From: DAOTVS01 sp034436375
Lineage (GTDB): Bacteria; Chloroflexota; Anaerolineae; SpSt-313
Assembly: GCA_034436375.1 (NCBI GenBank)
Contig: DAOTVS010000139.1
Coordinates: 1 to 43,510, forward strand
DNA length: 43,510 nt
Direction: 5' to 3'
Position numbers and translations under genes: made by a program. This document shows positions 32,516 through 42,681 of this stretch, one piece after another (position 1 is the stretch's first letter; every line of letters begins with the position of its first letter). Below the pieces are notes generated by a model. The model had not been told where the DNA came from. It saw nothing but the letters and a program-made list of their open reading frames with translations, and did no database searches.

Positions 32516-33481
32516 TCAGAGTTCCTTTGCCCCTTGACGATAGGCGCGCCACACATGAAAGCCGAGCTTGCCGTAGAAATCGAGCAGGTTGGTCCAGTCG
32601 ATCACGGCACGCCGGGCGCCGCGGGCACGGAGACCCTCGAGGGCGAGGGTCAGCAGGGCCAGGCCCAGGCCGCGCCCTTGCCATTCGGGGGCTATACCGA
32701 TAGGCCCGAGGCCGCCCTCGGCCACGCCCAGCGCCGGCGCCCAGTAGACATTGGCACCGAGGGCGGGGGAATCGCCCGTGTAGGTTTGCGCCAGGCCGAT
32801 GACCCGCTCCTGCGCCCAGAGCAGGTAGATCTCACCCGCGGGCGCCCCCTGCAGGCGGTGCCGGCGACGGTCATCGGCCCAGGCGCCCGGAAAGTTCTCT
32901 TCCAGGAAGCGCTGGGCGGCGTCACGTTCGGCCTCGGCGCAGGGGCGCACGGCGGCGTGCTCGGCGGCCAGCGCGTGGTCGACCCGGGGTGCGTGTGGCA
33001 TGGTCTGCAGGTCGCCAAGCAGGTCGTAGGTGTCGTGAGTGAGGGGATAGCCGCGGCGTTCGAAGAACGATAGAGCGCCTGGCAGTAGCAGCGGCACGCC
33101 CGCGAAAAGGTCGGCCGGCCCGCCGCCCGCCCACACCCCCAAGAGCTCCTGCTTGCGGAAGCGGGCTTCGGCCTCGGCCAGGAGCGCTGTGCCCAGGCCC
33201 TGCCGCTGATGAGCGGGATCCACGATGATGGCCTCGACCCAGCCCTGGTCGGCTGTCAGCGGGTAGCCGGGGCGGGTGCGCGCAAGGATAAAGCCGATCA
33301 CCTGGCCCTGGCGCCAGGCGACGAGGGCATCGCTGGGCTGCAGGTCCGGGTCACCCAAGGTCACCTGGTGCAGCAGGCGCGGGCGCAGTGGAAAGGTATC
33401 ACCCAGGGCCCGATTCCAGAGCTCCACGACGGCGGGCTCATCCGCGGGAGCCAGGGGCCGGATATCATAGGCTTGAGACAA
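32516..33481 (-). CDS. Double-GNAT acetyltransferase (mirror copy)
   Basis: Exact mirror of 10030..10995; TTG start behind GGAGG. Confidence 0.82.
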   Translation of the reverse strand: MSQAYDIRPLAPADEPAVVELWNRALGDTFPLRPRLLHQVTLGDPDLQPSDALVAWRQGQVIGFILARTRPGYPLTADQGWVEAIIVDPAHQRQGLGTALLAEAEARFRKQELLGVWAGGGPADLFAGVPLLLPGALSFFERRGYPLTHDTYDLLGDLQTMPHAPRVDHALAAEHAAVRPCAEAERDAAQRFLEENFPGAWADDRRRHRLQGAPAGEIYLLWAQERVIGLAQTYTGDSPALGANVYWAPALGVAEGGLGPIGIAPEWQGRGLGLALLTLALEGLRARGARRAVIDWTNLLDFYGKLGFHVWRAYRQGAKEL

Positions 33482-33573
33482 GGTTACCTCCATAACACTT
33501 CTCAGATCAGTCCCCATGCCCAGTCAGGCACAACACACGAAGAGAATGGTCCCGCACGGAGGCATGACCGCCC

Positions 33574-33697
33574 CGCCGCTCGGAATCCCCAGCGTGCTGG
33601 GGCGTCGTGGCGGCGCCAGGGAGCCAGTCCTTCACTATGGCAGAATATCCCAGATGCCGGGTGGGACGCCCCAGCACGCTGGGGATTCCGAGCGGCG
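33574..33697. repeat. Perfect 32-base inverted repeat (mirror copy)
   Basis: Mirror of 9814..9937; arms 33574-33605 and 33666-33697. Confidence 0.88.
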
Positions 33698-33704
33698 CAT
33701 GAGG

Positions 33705-35951
33705 CTATTCTCGGTTCAGATGCATGCGGCGCCGGATGCCCTGCAGCAGGGCGAGGGGCACCAGCCGGCGCCAGGCGGCCGCGGCAGCGCTCAGTTCCTC
33801 GCTTGCTACAGTGCGGGCGCCAAAGCGCTCACGTGTGTAGAGGCGCGTGATCTCGGCCGCCGTCTCTTGTCCTTGCGGCCCCAACGCGTTCCCCAGGGTG
33901 CGGCCCAACTCCAGGGGGGTCTGCTCGGAGGGCAGCTCGATGCCCAGCGGCGCTGCCAGCCAGGTGAGGCGCAGGTAGAGCCGTTGGGCCGGCGGCGTGG
34001 CCAGCCAGCGCCGGCGCAAGCCCCAGCCGAAGGCCCCTGCCCCCGCCAGCAAGATACCGCCTACAGCCAGCCCCAACCCCCATTGCCTCCTTCTTCCCTG
34101 CCGGGCCGCTTCCGGGTTTGCCGGCCCCGCACCCGGGGCGGTCGGCGTGAGCATGGCGCCTGGGCCGGGCTCGGCGCCGGGAATGTCGAGGGGGCCTGTG
34201 CCGGGCAAGAACGCTTCCGTACCGGCAGGGCGGACGAAGAGGCTCTGTGATGGGGTAGGCTCGAACTCGATCCAGCCATAGCCGGGAAAATAGACCTCTG
34301 GCCAGGCGTGGGCATCGCGCTCGCGCACCAGGAAAGCCTTTTGCTCTGGGATGTACTCGCCTGCGGCATACCCCTGGGCCAAACGCGCCGGGATGCCCAG
34401 TACGCGGCACATGAGCACCATGGCGGAGGCATAGTACGTGCAGTAGCCTTGCTGGCTGTCGAATAGGAAATAATCCACTGCATCCTGCCCCGCCGGCGGG
34501 GCCTGGACGGCCGGGTTGTACTTGAACTGTCGCAAGTAGTATTGGATCGCTACCGCCTGGTCATAGGGGGTGGCCTCGCCGGCTGTGACCTGGCGCGCCA
34601 GGTGGCGGACGCGCGCGGGCAGGCCAGGGGGCAATTGCAGATAGCGGTCAGTGACCCAGGCGGGGTAGCTGCGGCCGGCCTGGCGCAGGCTCTCCACATC
34701 GGCCGTAGAGACGGACGATACCGCAACATAGCCCTCACCCCGGTCCAAGGCAAAGCGCGCATAGATGGAGGAAACCTCCTGCCCGCCCGGAATGGGCAAG
34801 GCCTGCACGCGGGTGGGAAAGTCGATGCGCAATGGATCGGCAGCGACGAAGAGAAGCCTCTGGTCATTACGTAGCAGGGTTACGGTTTCGGTGATGGCCT
34901 TGCGCGAGGCATAGGCTGAAGCGCTGCTCAGGTCAGCCCCCGAGTCCATTGAGAGCAGGGTCGAGGGGGTGGTGTCGGCCCAGGCATTGCCGGTGTAGCG
35001 GTCGAGCACCAGCGCCCGCCAGTAGTGGCCCTCGGGCGCGCGCACCTGCAGCACCGGGTCCGTGCTCAGCGATATCGGCCCGCCCAGGGCCAGGGTAGGC
35101 CCAAAGGTGAGCAGGCCCGATGGCTCGCGATAGGAGAGGGCAGCAAAGAGCCGGTTGAACTCGCGCTGCACCCGGCTCCAGGGGCCCTCCAGCGCCGACC
35201 AGAAACGCCCGGCGCGCAGGTCCATCTGGGGGTGAGGGATAATCCACACCAGGCCAAGGACCAGACAAGAGATGAGCAGACCATCGCGCAGGAACTCGAG
35301 GGTGACCCCGGGATCATAACGGACATGGCGCTGGCGCCAGTCGTGCTCACGCTGGTAGATGTGGGCGCGCACGATGAGCATCAGCGCCAGCAGCAGGTAG
35401 GCGACGAAGAAGGTCATCAAGCGCGGCGGGCCATAGTAGACGCCGATAAAGATCGTCACACCCGCCGGCAGGATGGCGCCCCAGACCCAATGGCTGCGGA
35501 AGAGGGACCAGACGGCGTAAAACGACATCAGCCAGCTCAGGGCGGCCATCTGCGCCACAAAGGGCAGTGGATCGACCGAAGTCTCGCCCTGCTGTGCGGT
35601 GGCCAGCCAGGCTGCCAGGCGCTCGGCGATCATCTGCCCTTTGTAAAGGATATCCTGCTGCCAGCCCGAGCCTGCAAATTGCCGCCAGGGTGGGATGGGC
35701 ACCGTAAGGCTCACGGCCAGGAAGCAACAGACTGCGCCCAGCGCCAGGCCCAGGGGGTGCGCAACCGGGCCGGGGAGGCGCGAGCAGGTGATGATCATGC
35801 CCAGCAGTATTGCTGCCAGCACGACCGGGGGCAAAATATAGAGCCCCTCCGCCAGGCCGCCCACGGCAAACATGACGGCCATGGTGAGTAGGAGCAGCAG
35901 CAGGAGTATGAACGAGGTCCATCCCTCGGGCAGATGCAGGTAATCCCGCAC
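33705..35951 (-). CDS. TgpA-like transglutaminase-domain membrane protein (mirror copy)
   Basis: Exact mirror of 7560..9806; GTG start, Cys/His/acidic catalytic set. Confidence 0.88.
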   Translation of the reverse strand: MRDYLHLPEGWTSFILLLLLLLTMAVMFAVGGLAEGLYILPPVVLAAILLGMIITCSRLPGPVAHPLGLALGAVCCFLAVSLTVPIPPWRQFAGSGWQQDILYKGQMIAERLAAWLATAQQGETSVDPLPFVAQMAALSWLMSFYAVWSLFRSHWVWGAILPAGVTIFIGVYYGPPRLMTFFVAYLLLALMLIVRAHIYQREHDWRQRHVRYDPGVTLEFLRDGLLISCLVLGLVWIIPHPQMDLRAGRFWSALEGPWSRVQREFNRLFAALSYREPSGLLTFGPTLALGGPISLSTDPVLQVRAPEGHYWRALVLDRYTGNAWADTTPSTLLSMDSGADLSSASAYASRKAITETVTLLRNDQRLLFVAADPLRIDFPTRVQALPIPGGQEVSSIYARFALDRGEGYVAVSSVSTADVESLRQAGRSYPAWVTDRYLQLPPGLPARVRHLARQVTAGEATPYDQAVAIQYYLRQFKYNPAVQAPPAGQDAVDYFLFDSQQGYCTYYASAMVLMCRVLGIPARLAQGYAAGEYIPEQKAFLVRERDAHAWPEVYFPGYGWIEFEPTPSQSLFVRPAGTEAFLPGTGPLDIPGAEPGPGAMLTPTAPGAGPANPEAARQGRRRQWGLGLAVGGILLAGAGAFGWGLRRRWLATPPAQRLYLRLTWLAAPLGIELPSEQTPLELGRTLGNALGPQGQETAAEITRLYTRERFGARTVASEELSAAAAAWRRLVPLALLQGIRRRMHLNRE

Positions 35952-36008
35952 CGATTCCTCCCTGTCGCAGCGCAATTCGGCCGGCCGGGAAAGTGGTTCA
36001 GATAGGGA

Positions 36009-36037
36009 ATTCTAGCATCTGCCGTGCCAGCGGTCAA
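36009..36037 (-). promoter_or_regulatory. Promoter of the transglutaminase-like gene (mirror copy)
   Basis: Mirror of 7474..7502: TTGACC, 17 bases with TGC, TAGAAT. Confidence 0.8.
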
Positions 36038-36038
36038 T

Positions 36039-36067
36039 TTGACACTCGTTAACAACGCTGCTATAAT
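36039..36067 (+). promoter_or_regulatory. Consensus promoter of tRNA-Glu (mirror copy)
   Basis: Mirror of 7444..7472: TTGACA at 36039-36044, 17 bases, TATAAT at 36062-36067. Confidence 0.9.
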
Positions 36068-36086
36068 TAGCGCGCAGTTGAGTTGT

Positions 36087-36163
36087 GGCGCATTCGTCTA
36101 GCGGCCTAGGACACCTCCCTCTCAAGGAGGAGACCGAGGGTTCGAATCCCTCATGCGCTACCA
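36087..36163 (+). tRNA. tRNA-Glu (CTC) (mirror copy)
   Basis: Exact mirror of 7348..7424, with encoded CCA. It should not be counted as a second tRNA gene unless the palindrome is proven. Confidence 0.97.
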
Positions 36164-36166
36164 GTT

Positions 36167-36200
36167 GAGCCCGAGTATCTGCGCTCGGGCTCTTTTTTTT
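36167..36200 (+). terminator. Intrinsic terminator of tRNA-Glu (mirror copy)
   Basis: Mirror of 7311..7344; nine-base stem and eight T residues. Confidence 0.93.
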
Positions 36201-36248
36201 CCTTGAGGACGAAGAGAGACACGGATCAAACTCTCCGCGTCTCCCGGC

Positions 36249-37613
36249 CTACCCTGTCTGTGCTCTACGTCGCTCCAGTTCCTTGCGCACGGCCAGGTGC
36301 CGCTCGCGGCCCAGGGGGTAGACGGCTGCGAAGAGGATGCCGCCGATCAGCAAAAGGGCCGGGATCACGCCGACCAGGGTCCGCAGCGCCAACTGCACGC
36401 GGGGGCCCTGCGTGGCGGCATTGGGCACATAGCCGCTCCAATCGAGGAGCAGAGCGGCCGCCGGCACGACCAGGCTGGCGCCAATCTTGTTCATCAAGGT
36501 GATGAGGCTGTAAAAAGTGCCCTCATGGCGCTGGCCGGTCTCCAGCTCATCCCATTCGATGGCATCGGGGATGATGGACCAGGGCAGCACGTGTGCTGCC
36601 GCAATGCCGACCCCGGCCAGCGCCGCCAGCCCCAGAATCACGGCCACGGCCACTCCCGCGTGCATGAATGAGAGCACGAGCATCACTATCCCCAGGAACC
36701 CAGTGCCCCCTATATAAGCCAGGCGCTTGTCCCACCGGCGAGAGGCCCACTCCCACAGGGGCAGGGCCAGGGCGGCGACGACGAACACGGTGCCCAGGAT
36801 CACGTCGCGCAGGGGCTCCAGGTTGAGCCAATACTTGAGGAAATAGGGCAGCATCGGCTGCAAGAGATCGACGGTCATCCAGGTGAGCAGGTAAATGCCC
36901 ACGGCAAAGAGAAAGGGGCGGTTGTGCAGGATGGCCCGCAGCGACTCGCGTACCGAGGGCAGGGGCTGACCCTGGAACTCGGGCCGCTCGCGGGTGCCGA
37001 AAAAGGTGGCCAGGAGGGGCAGGGCGCTGAGGGCGCCAAAAATGATGCCCACCAGCGCCACCCGGCTGGCGTTTTCGGGCCGGAAGGGGCCGATGATCGT
37101 GCCCGGCAGGGTGAAAGCGACCAGCCCGGCAACGATGGAGAAGAACATGCGGTAGGTAGTCAGCGAGGTCCGCTCATCGTAATCCAGGGTCAGCTCAGGG
37201 GTGAGGGCAAAATAGGGCATGTAGACAAAGGTGGCTGCGGTGTCGAAGAGCAGGTAGGCCAGGCCATAGTAAAAGGCCAGCGCCCCAGGTGAGTGCAGCG
37301 GCGGGATCCACCAGAGCAGGGTAAAGCCCAGCCCAAAGGGGATAAAGCCGAAGAGCAGGTACGGCCGGCGGCGGCCCCAGCGCGAGCGCGTGCGGTCTGT
37401 CAGATAGCCGACCAGGGGGTCATTGATCCAATCCCAACTGCGGCCGACAAAGATCGCAGCCGCGGCCAGCGCGAGGTCCAGGTGCACCACATCGGTCAGG
37501 AACATGAGGAAATAGACCGAGAGGATGGTGGAGGAAAGCGAGAACCCCCAGTCTCCCATGCCATAGAGAAGCTTGCGGCCGCGCGAGAGTTTTTCCGACA
37601 CTGCGTTCGCCAT
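36249..37613 (-). CDS. GPH family sugar symporter (mirror copy)
   Basis: Exact mirror of 5898..7262; DWINDPLVGY signature. Confidence 0.9.
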   Translation of the reverse strand: MANAVSEKLSRGRKLLYGMGDWGFSLSSTILSVYFLMFLTDVVHLDLALAAAAIFVGRSWDWINDPLVGYLTDRTRSRWGRRRPYLLFGFIPFGLGFTLLWWIPPLHSPGALAFYYGLAYLLFDTAATFVYMPYFALTPELTLDYDERTSLTTYRMFFSIVAGLVAFTLPGTIIGPFRPENASRVALVGIIFGALSALPLLATFFGTRERPEFQGQPLPSVRESLRAILHNRPFLFAVGIYLLTWMTVDLLQPMLPYFLKYWLNLEPLRDVILGTVFVVAALALPLWEWASRRWDKRLAYIGGTGFLGIVMLVLSFMHAGVAVAVILGLAALAGVGIAAAHVLPWSIIPDAIEWDELETGQRHEGTFYSLITLMNKIGASLVVPAAALLLDWSGYVPNAATQGPRVQLALRTLVGVIPALLLIGGILFAAVYPLGRERHLAVRKELERRRAQTG

Positions 37614-37631
37614 AGAGCGCCTGCCTTATGG

Positions 37632-39311
37632 CTAGCCCCAGACTTCGGCTTCCAGCATTTCGCAGAGGGTATGGTAGAGCAGTAGATGCGACTCCTGCAC
37701 GCGGTCGGTACGCGCACCGGGGGCGCGGATGGGCACATCGGCCTGGGCGGCGAGCGGGCCGCCATCGGGGCCGGTGAGGCTGATGGTCGTGAGGCCCAGC
37801 ATGTGAGCCACGCTGGCCGCGTTGCCTACATTGGCCGCCTTGCCGCTGGTGGAGATGCCCAGGAAGACGTCTCCGGGGCGGGCCAGGGCGTAAAGTTCCT
37901 GCGCATAGCTCAGGTCGCGTGCCGCGAAATCATTGTTCACGGCGCTGCTGAGGGCGCCATTGGCGCCGAGGACGATGGCGCGCAGGCCTCCCTCCAGGTT
38001 GGCCGCCAGCGCCTCGCCGTTGCGCTCTGCCGCCAGCCGCTCACGATGCCCGGCGGGCAGTGGGCGCTTGCGGGCATAGGATTTCAGCATTTCGCCCGAG
38101 ATGTGCAGGGCGTCGGCGTAGCTGCCGCCATTGCCGCAAAGGAAGAGGGTGCCACCGGTTTGCAGGCTCTGCGCGATGGCCAGGTAGGCGCGCGCCAGGT
38201 CCAATGCCGCTTCGCGCAGTTGCGGCTGCCGCGCCAGCAGATCGTCAAAAGCCGCCAGCGCCGCCGCCGAGCGCCTACCGACGGCTGTGCGCAGAGCATC
38301 GAGACTTGAGTCTCCAGGGCTTTGCAAGCCTGCCCTGGTTGTGATAGCCAGCGACTCGCCCAACGCCTGGGTCAGGTGGGCGTAGAGCGTGGGCACGGTG
38401 AGGGCGTGGTCGCCCTCGATGTGAAAGCCGCGCCCACCCATGGATACAGGGCGGTTGACCACGTTCTTGCGCGGACGGTAGTAATAAGCCACCTGGTCCT
38501 TGCCGATGGGGGCGCGGTAATCGCCCAGGGGCACCAGGTCGAAATTGGCGGTGGTGAACCCCGCGACCGGGTAACCCAGGTTGCGGGTGATGGAGAGGGC
38601 CTTGAGAAAGACCTCCGGCCCGGTGACGGCCGAGCCGACGTTGAGGAACACCCCGTTTTGCAGGTCGGCAACGGCGGCGCAAAAGACCCTGAAATCCTGC
38701 CCCGACGCCCAGCCGAGGGCGGCGAAATCGCAGGCGGGGTGCTGGTCGATGATATCGGTGCCCATGGTGGCGTGCACCGTGCAGGGCACACCCAGGGTAT
38801 AGGCGCGATGGAGCACCGAGAGCTCGCGATACGGGCAGCGCGGGTCCTGCGCCAGGAAGCGGCCCAGCGCCTCGCCCCAGCCGATGCCGTCGCGCGCGCC
38901 CGCACGGATGGCCTGATGCATCAGAGAGCCCGTCTCCTCGGCCATGCCAAAGGTGCCGTCCTCGATGGCGGTGGGGACGTCCTCGCTGGTCTCGGCGATC
39001 AGGGCCAGCTCGAAATCGTGGATCGAGCCGGCGCCGTTGGTGGCTACATGAGTGATGATGCCGCGGCGCACCAGGTCGCCAACCAGCAGGCCGAGGCCGC
39101 ACTTGATCACGTGGGCGCCCATCATCCAGATGACGGGACGGCCGGCGCGGCGGGCAGCTACGATGCGCTCCGCAACCTCTTCCAGCTCGGGGGAAGTGAA
39201 ACTTGGGGGTGGGGCGCCGGGCTCAATCAGGTCCGACCGGTGTACCAGGTTGTGCCGCTCTCGCAGGGGAGTGGTGCGCACTCGAGAGAGGTCTAGTGCT
39301 GGATAAGGCAT
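37632..39311 (-). CDS. Deoxyhypusine-synthase-like/GmhA fusion (mirror copy)
   Basis: Exact mirror of 4200..5879; the fusion is one uninterrupted frame here too, as it must be in a mirror. Confidence 0.8.
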   Translation of the reverse strand: MPYPALDLSRVRTTPLRERHNLVHRSDLIEPGAPPPSFTSPELEEVAERIVAARRAGRPVIWMMGAHVIKCGLGLLVGDLVRRGIITHVATNGAGSIHDFELALIAETSEDVPTAIEDGTFGMAEETGSLMHQAIRAGARDGIGWGEALGRFLAQDPRCPYRELSVLHRAYTLGVPCTVHATMGTDIIDQHPACDFAALGWASGQDFRVFCAAVADLQNGVFLNVGSAVTGPEVFLKALSITRNLGYPVAGFTTANFDLVPLGDYRAPIGKDQVAYYYRPRKNVVNRPVSMGGRGFHIEGDHALTVPTLYAHLTQALGESLAITTRAGLQSPGDSSLDALRTAVGRRSAAALAAFDDLLARQPQLREAALDLARAYLAIAQSLQTGGTLFLCGNGGSYADALHISGEMLKSYARKRPLPAGHRERLAAERNGEALAANLEGGLRAIVLGANGALSSAVNNDFAARDLSYAQELYALARPGDVFLGISTSGKAANVGNAASVAHMLGLTTISLTGPDGGPLAAQADVPIRAPGARTDRVQESHLLLYHTLCEMLEAEVWG

Positions 39312-39322
39312 GGATGCCTCCT

Positions 39323-40315
39323 CTACTGTGCAGTAGGAGTGGGGGCCGGCGTGTCTTGTGCCATGGGCGCTTGCTGCATCAGCATACCCATGCGCGTCTT
39401 GGCCAGGACGACGAGGGCGGGGTTACTGTTGCCGGCTTTGTCGGCGGCCTCGCTGAACATATTGATAGCCGTCAGGCGGTCGCCTTGCGCCTCGTAGGCA
39501 TTGCCCAGCAGGAAGTACGCCTCAGCGAAATTCGGGTTCTCCTGTACAGCAGCCTTGCCGTCAGCGATGGCTCCATCCAGCAGTCCCAGGTTGACGCGAC
39601 TCATGCCGCGTGTAACCAAAAAGTGAGCGTGGTCGGGCGAGAGCTTTTCCGCCTCGGCATAGGCGGCATCTGCCTCCTGCTGGTGCCCCTGCTTTTCCTC
39701 CAGCGCCCCGATGGTAGCTTGCAACTCAGGGTCGTTCGGCGCCACCCTGGCAGCATCCCGGTAATCCTGGGTGGCGGCGGCCAGATCACCCGCCTGTATG
39801 GCCTGATCGGCCTTGCTCTGGAGTTCCATGACGGCCACCTGCTTGGGATCGGGCGGGAAGACATAGTGGTAAAGGAGCGAGACGATAAGGAACACGCCCA
39901 CGATCCCAGCCAGGATGGTGAGCCCGCGCCGAAGCTGGTTGCGCTGCCGATCGGCTACGCGGGCATCGAGGAACCACCACCAGTTGTCGGCAGGGGGCTT
40001 GATTGCTGCTCGAGCAGCGGCCAGGCCACCTACGGCGCGCATCTCGCGCACGAGGGTCCCGTCTTTGGCCAGAAGCAGGCGTTGCACAGTCTCAATGCGG
40101 GTCTCCTCTGCGCGCAGGTCGACCCCCAGCGCGTCCAGGCGTTTTTGCAGGTCGACGATCGTATCGAGCAAGAAGAGCAGCGTCTGCCCGCGAGGGCCGC
40201 TGCCGCGCAGATTGGCGACGATCAGCTCGGCCTGGGTAATCAGCTCGCGCAGATCTTCTGCGCTCTCTGCTTTGAAAGTGGGACGTACAAAGCTCGCTGG
40301 CTGGCTGGCGCTCAC
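39323..40315 (-). CDS. Membrane-anchored TPR protein (mirror copy)
   Basis: Exact mirror of 3196..4188; GTG start. Confidence 0.8.
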   Translation of the reverse strand: MSASQPASFVRPTFKAESAEDLRELITQAELIVANLRGSGPRGQTLLFLLDTIVDLQKRLDALGVDLRAEETRIETVQRLLLAKDGTLVREMRAVGGLAAARAAIKPPADNWWWFLDARVADRQRNQLRRGLTILAGIVGVFLIVSLLYHYVFPPDPKQVAVMELQSKADQAIQAGDLAAATQDYRDAARVAPNDPELQATIGALEEKQGHQQEADAAYAEAEKLSPDHAHFLVTRGMSRVNLGLLDGAIADGKAAVQENPNFAEAYFLLGNAYEAQGDRLTAINMFSEAADKAGNSNPALVVLAKTRMGMLMQQAPMAQDTPAPTPTAQ

Positions 40316-40436
40316 TCACTCATCCCCTTTGGCTAACCCTGACCTCAGGAAAGAACAAGGCCGTGTGACTCTAGGAGCCAACTTGGCCCGCTGCCATGAC
40401 ACTGCTATTACTCTATTACTCTGTACAACAATCGTA

Positions 40437-40490
40437 CCGGCTGCTTTTCGTCACTGGACTCCAGAGAGCAGAATGACGAACAACAGCCGG
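40437..40490. repeat. Hairpin after iscU (mirror copy)
   Basis: Mirror of 3021..3074. Confidence 0.55.
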
Positions 40491-40502
40491 CGTGATTGCC
40501 CC

Positions 40503-40886
40503 TCACTGCTGGGTGCCGTGCTTTTGCTCATAATCCTCGATCGCCTTGTGTAAGGCGTCGGCGCCCAGGTTGGAGCAGTGCATTTTCTGTGCAGGCAGGC
40601 CGTCAAGTTCATCGGCCACCATCTTGTTGGTGATCTCCTTGGCTTCCTCCACCGTCTTGCCCACGGCCATCTCGCTGACCATGCTGGAGACGGCAATGGC
40701 CGCGCCACAGCCAAAGGTCTTGAACTTGACGTCGGCCAGGCGGCCATCCTGCACCTTGATATAAAAAGTCATGAGGTCCCCGCAGACCGGATTGCCGACC
40801 GTGCCGACTCCGTCGGCATCGGCGATCTCACCCACGTTGCGCGGATTCATGAAATGATCCATCACCTTTTCGGAATAGGCTACCAT
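40503..40886 (-). CDS. iscU: Iron-sulfur scaffold protein IscU (mirror copy)
   Basis: Exact mirror of 2625..3008; Cys35, Cys60, Cys104 and Asp37. Confidence 0.95.
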   Translation of the reverse strand: MVAYSEKVMDHFMNPRNVGEIADADGVGTVGNPVCGDLMTFYIKVQDGRLADVKFKTFGCGAAIAVSSMVSEMAVGKTVEEAKEITNKMVADELDGLPAQKMHCSNLGADALHKAIEDYEQKHGTQQ

Positions 40887-40965
40887 GTGTACAATCCTCC
40901 AAGAAATCGGGCGCCATATGGCGACACACAGCCAAAGATTCCACGTCTGGCGCCTGCACAGTTCC

Positions 40966-40994
40966 ATTATACGCCGGTCAGCGTTTACTGTCCA
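40966..40994 (-). promoter_or_regulatory. Promoter of iscU (mirror copy)
   Basis: Mirror of 2517..2545: TGGACA, 17 bases, TATAAT. Confidence 0.75.
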
Positions 40995-41024
40995 CATTCT
41001 TGACAGGGGGGAAGAGGTGCACTA

Positions 41025-41176
41025 GACTGGCCGCACAAGGGAGCTGAGGGAGCTGAAGGAACTGAGGGAACTCATGGGGATTGCCCAAACAAGGCCTGGC
41101 CCAGCCAGTATGAGGCCCCACGAGTTCCTGAGTTGCTACGAGTTCCCGCAGCTCCTGCGAGCTCCTACGACCAGTC
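41025..41176. repeat. Inverted GGAGCT/GGAACT element (mirror copy)
   Basis: Mirror of 2335..2486. Confidence 0.75.
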
Positions 41177-41187
41177 AGGAGGTTTTC

Positions 41188-42087
41188 ATGAGCGATGCGC
41201 CAACGCCTGGCCTGACCGAGCGCTCTACTCTGCGCGCTTGCATGGAGGGCTTTCGCGCGCACATGTTGCGCGTGGATTTCAGCGAGAATACGATCAAGTC
41301 TTTCCTGGGTGATCTGAGCCTGCTCGAGCGCTACGTGGGCGCGGAGACGAGCATCGGCGCCATCGGCACGCAGGACTTGCGCGACTTTATGGAGTACTTG
41401 CGGCATGGGCGCGGGGTGCCCTGCACGCCCAAATCGTATGGGCGGCGGCTGACGGCGCTCAAGGTCTTTTTCGCCTGGCTGGCAGAGGCGAACATCCGGC
41501 CCTCAGACCCGGCGGCGGCGCTGGTGCACGAGCCGGCCAACTCGCCCCTGCCGGCAGTGCTCTATGGCGAGCAGATCGAGCGCGCGCGGGCGGCCGCTGA
41601 AGCCATGGCTGGCAATGCCAGGAATCCCGACCCGCGGCCCGCCGCGCTGTTGAACCTGCTCCTGCAGACGGGGATGAAAAAGAGCGAGTGTCTGTCTCTG
41701 CACGAGGGTCATTTCGACTTTTCGGACCCGGCCGCGCCGGCGGTGTGGATCCGTTACAAGGACCCGCGCCGGCGCCACAAGGAGCGCAAGATCGCCCTCG
41801 AGCCCTCCTTCCCGCCCCTGCTGCGCCGCTACCTGGCGGCCTATCGTCCACAGTTGACCGTCTTTCCCTGCACCGGGCGCAACCTGGAGTATGTGCTGCA
41901 CCGCGTGGCCCAGGCGGCGGACCTCAGCGGGGGCATCTCTTTCGAGATGCTGCGTTGGACGTGCGCCGTGCGTGATTTCCGGGCGGGGATGGAGCCCGAG
42001 CACCTGCGCAAAAAGCTGGGCCTATCGGAGATTGCGTGGGGGGATACGCTGCCACGCATTCAGGCGCTGGCGGCGAATGCGCTGTAA
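41188..42087 (+). CDS. Tyrosine-recombinase-like protein, degenerate site (mirror copy)
   Basis: Exact mirror of 1424..2323; ATG 41188 behind AGGAGG. Confidence 0.8.
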   Translation: MSDAPTPGLTERSTLRACMEGFRAHMLRVDFSENTIKSFLGDLSLLERYVGAETSIGAIGTQDLRDFMEYLRHGRGVPCTPKSYGRRLTALKVFFAWLAEANIRPSDPAAALVHEPANSPLPAVLYGEQIERARAAAEAMAGNARNPDPRPAALLNLLLQTGMKKSECLSLHEGHFDFSDPAAPAVWIRYKDPRRRHKERKIALEPSFPPLLRRYLAAYRPQLTVFPCTGRNLEYVLHRVAQAADLSGGISFEMLRWTCAVRDFRAGMEPEHLRKKLGLSEIAWGDTLPRIQALAANAL

Positions 42088-42093
42088 GGGGGC

Positions 42094-42681
42094 TTACGAT
42101 GGCGAGAGCAGCCTCTCAGCTGTGGCCAGGTCCTCCGGTGTGTTGATATTGAAGAAGGAGCGGCGCTCGGGATCATAGATCTCGATCTCGGCTTGCTCTA
42201 CGTAACGCACGCGCACGTGGGGGAAGAATGCGATGATGCGCCGGCCGCCTCTGCGCAGGAGGTCCTCCATGGGCGCCAGGCATGCCCGGCTGTAGATGGC
42301 GTGGAGCGGCTCGATGAGCTTGCCCGTGCGCGGGATGATGACATCGTAATCGGCGGCGAGCCCCGCCATGTAGCGGAGCAGGGGGAGGCTGAGGAAGGGC
42401 ATGTCGCAGCCGACGGCCAGGACGTGCGGGTGGCGGGCAATCCGCAGGCCGGTGTAGAGCCCGCCGAGGGAGCCCGCATCCGGCCAGGCGTCGGCGGTGA
42501 TGGGCAGGCCGAGATGGCGGTAGGGCTCGGAGTCGTTCGCGATGAGGTGCAAATCCGCGCTCAGCAGGCGCAGCACGGCCAGCTCTCGCTCAATGAGGGG
42601 CACGCCGCCGACCGGCACGAGCGCCTTGTTCACCCCCAGCCGGCGACTCTGGCCGCCGGCCAGGATGATACTGCTGATCAT
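42094..42681 (-). CDS. mobA: MobA-like guanylyltransferase (mirror copy)
   Basis: Exact mirror of 830..1417; overlaps the degV stop as ATGA. Confidence 0.86.
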   Translation of the reverse strand: MISSIILAGGQSRRLGVNKALVPVGGVPLIERELAVLRLLSADLHLIANDSEPYRHLGLPITADAWPDAGSLGGLYTGLRIARHPHVLAVGCDMPFLSLPLLRYMAGLAADYDVIIPRTGKLIEPLHAIYSRACLAPMEDLLRRGGRRIIAFFPHVRVRYVEQAEIEIYDPERRSFFNINTPEDLATAERLLSPS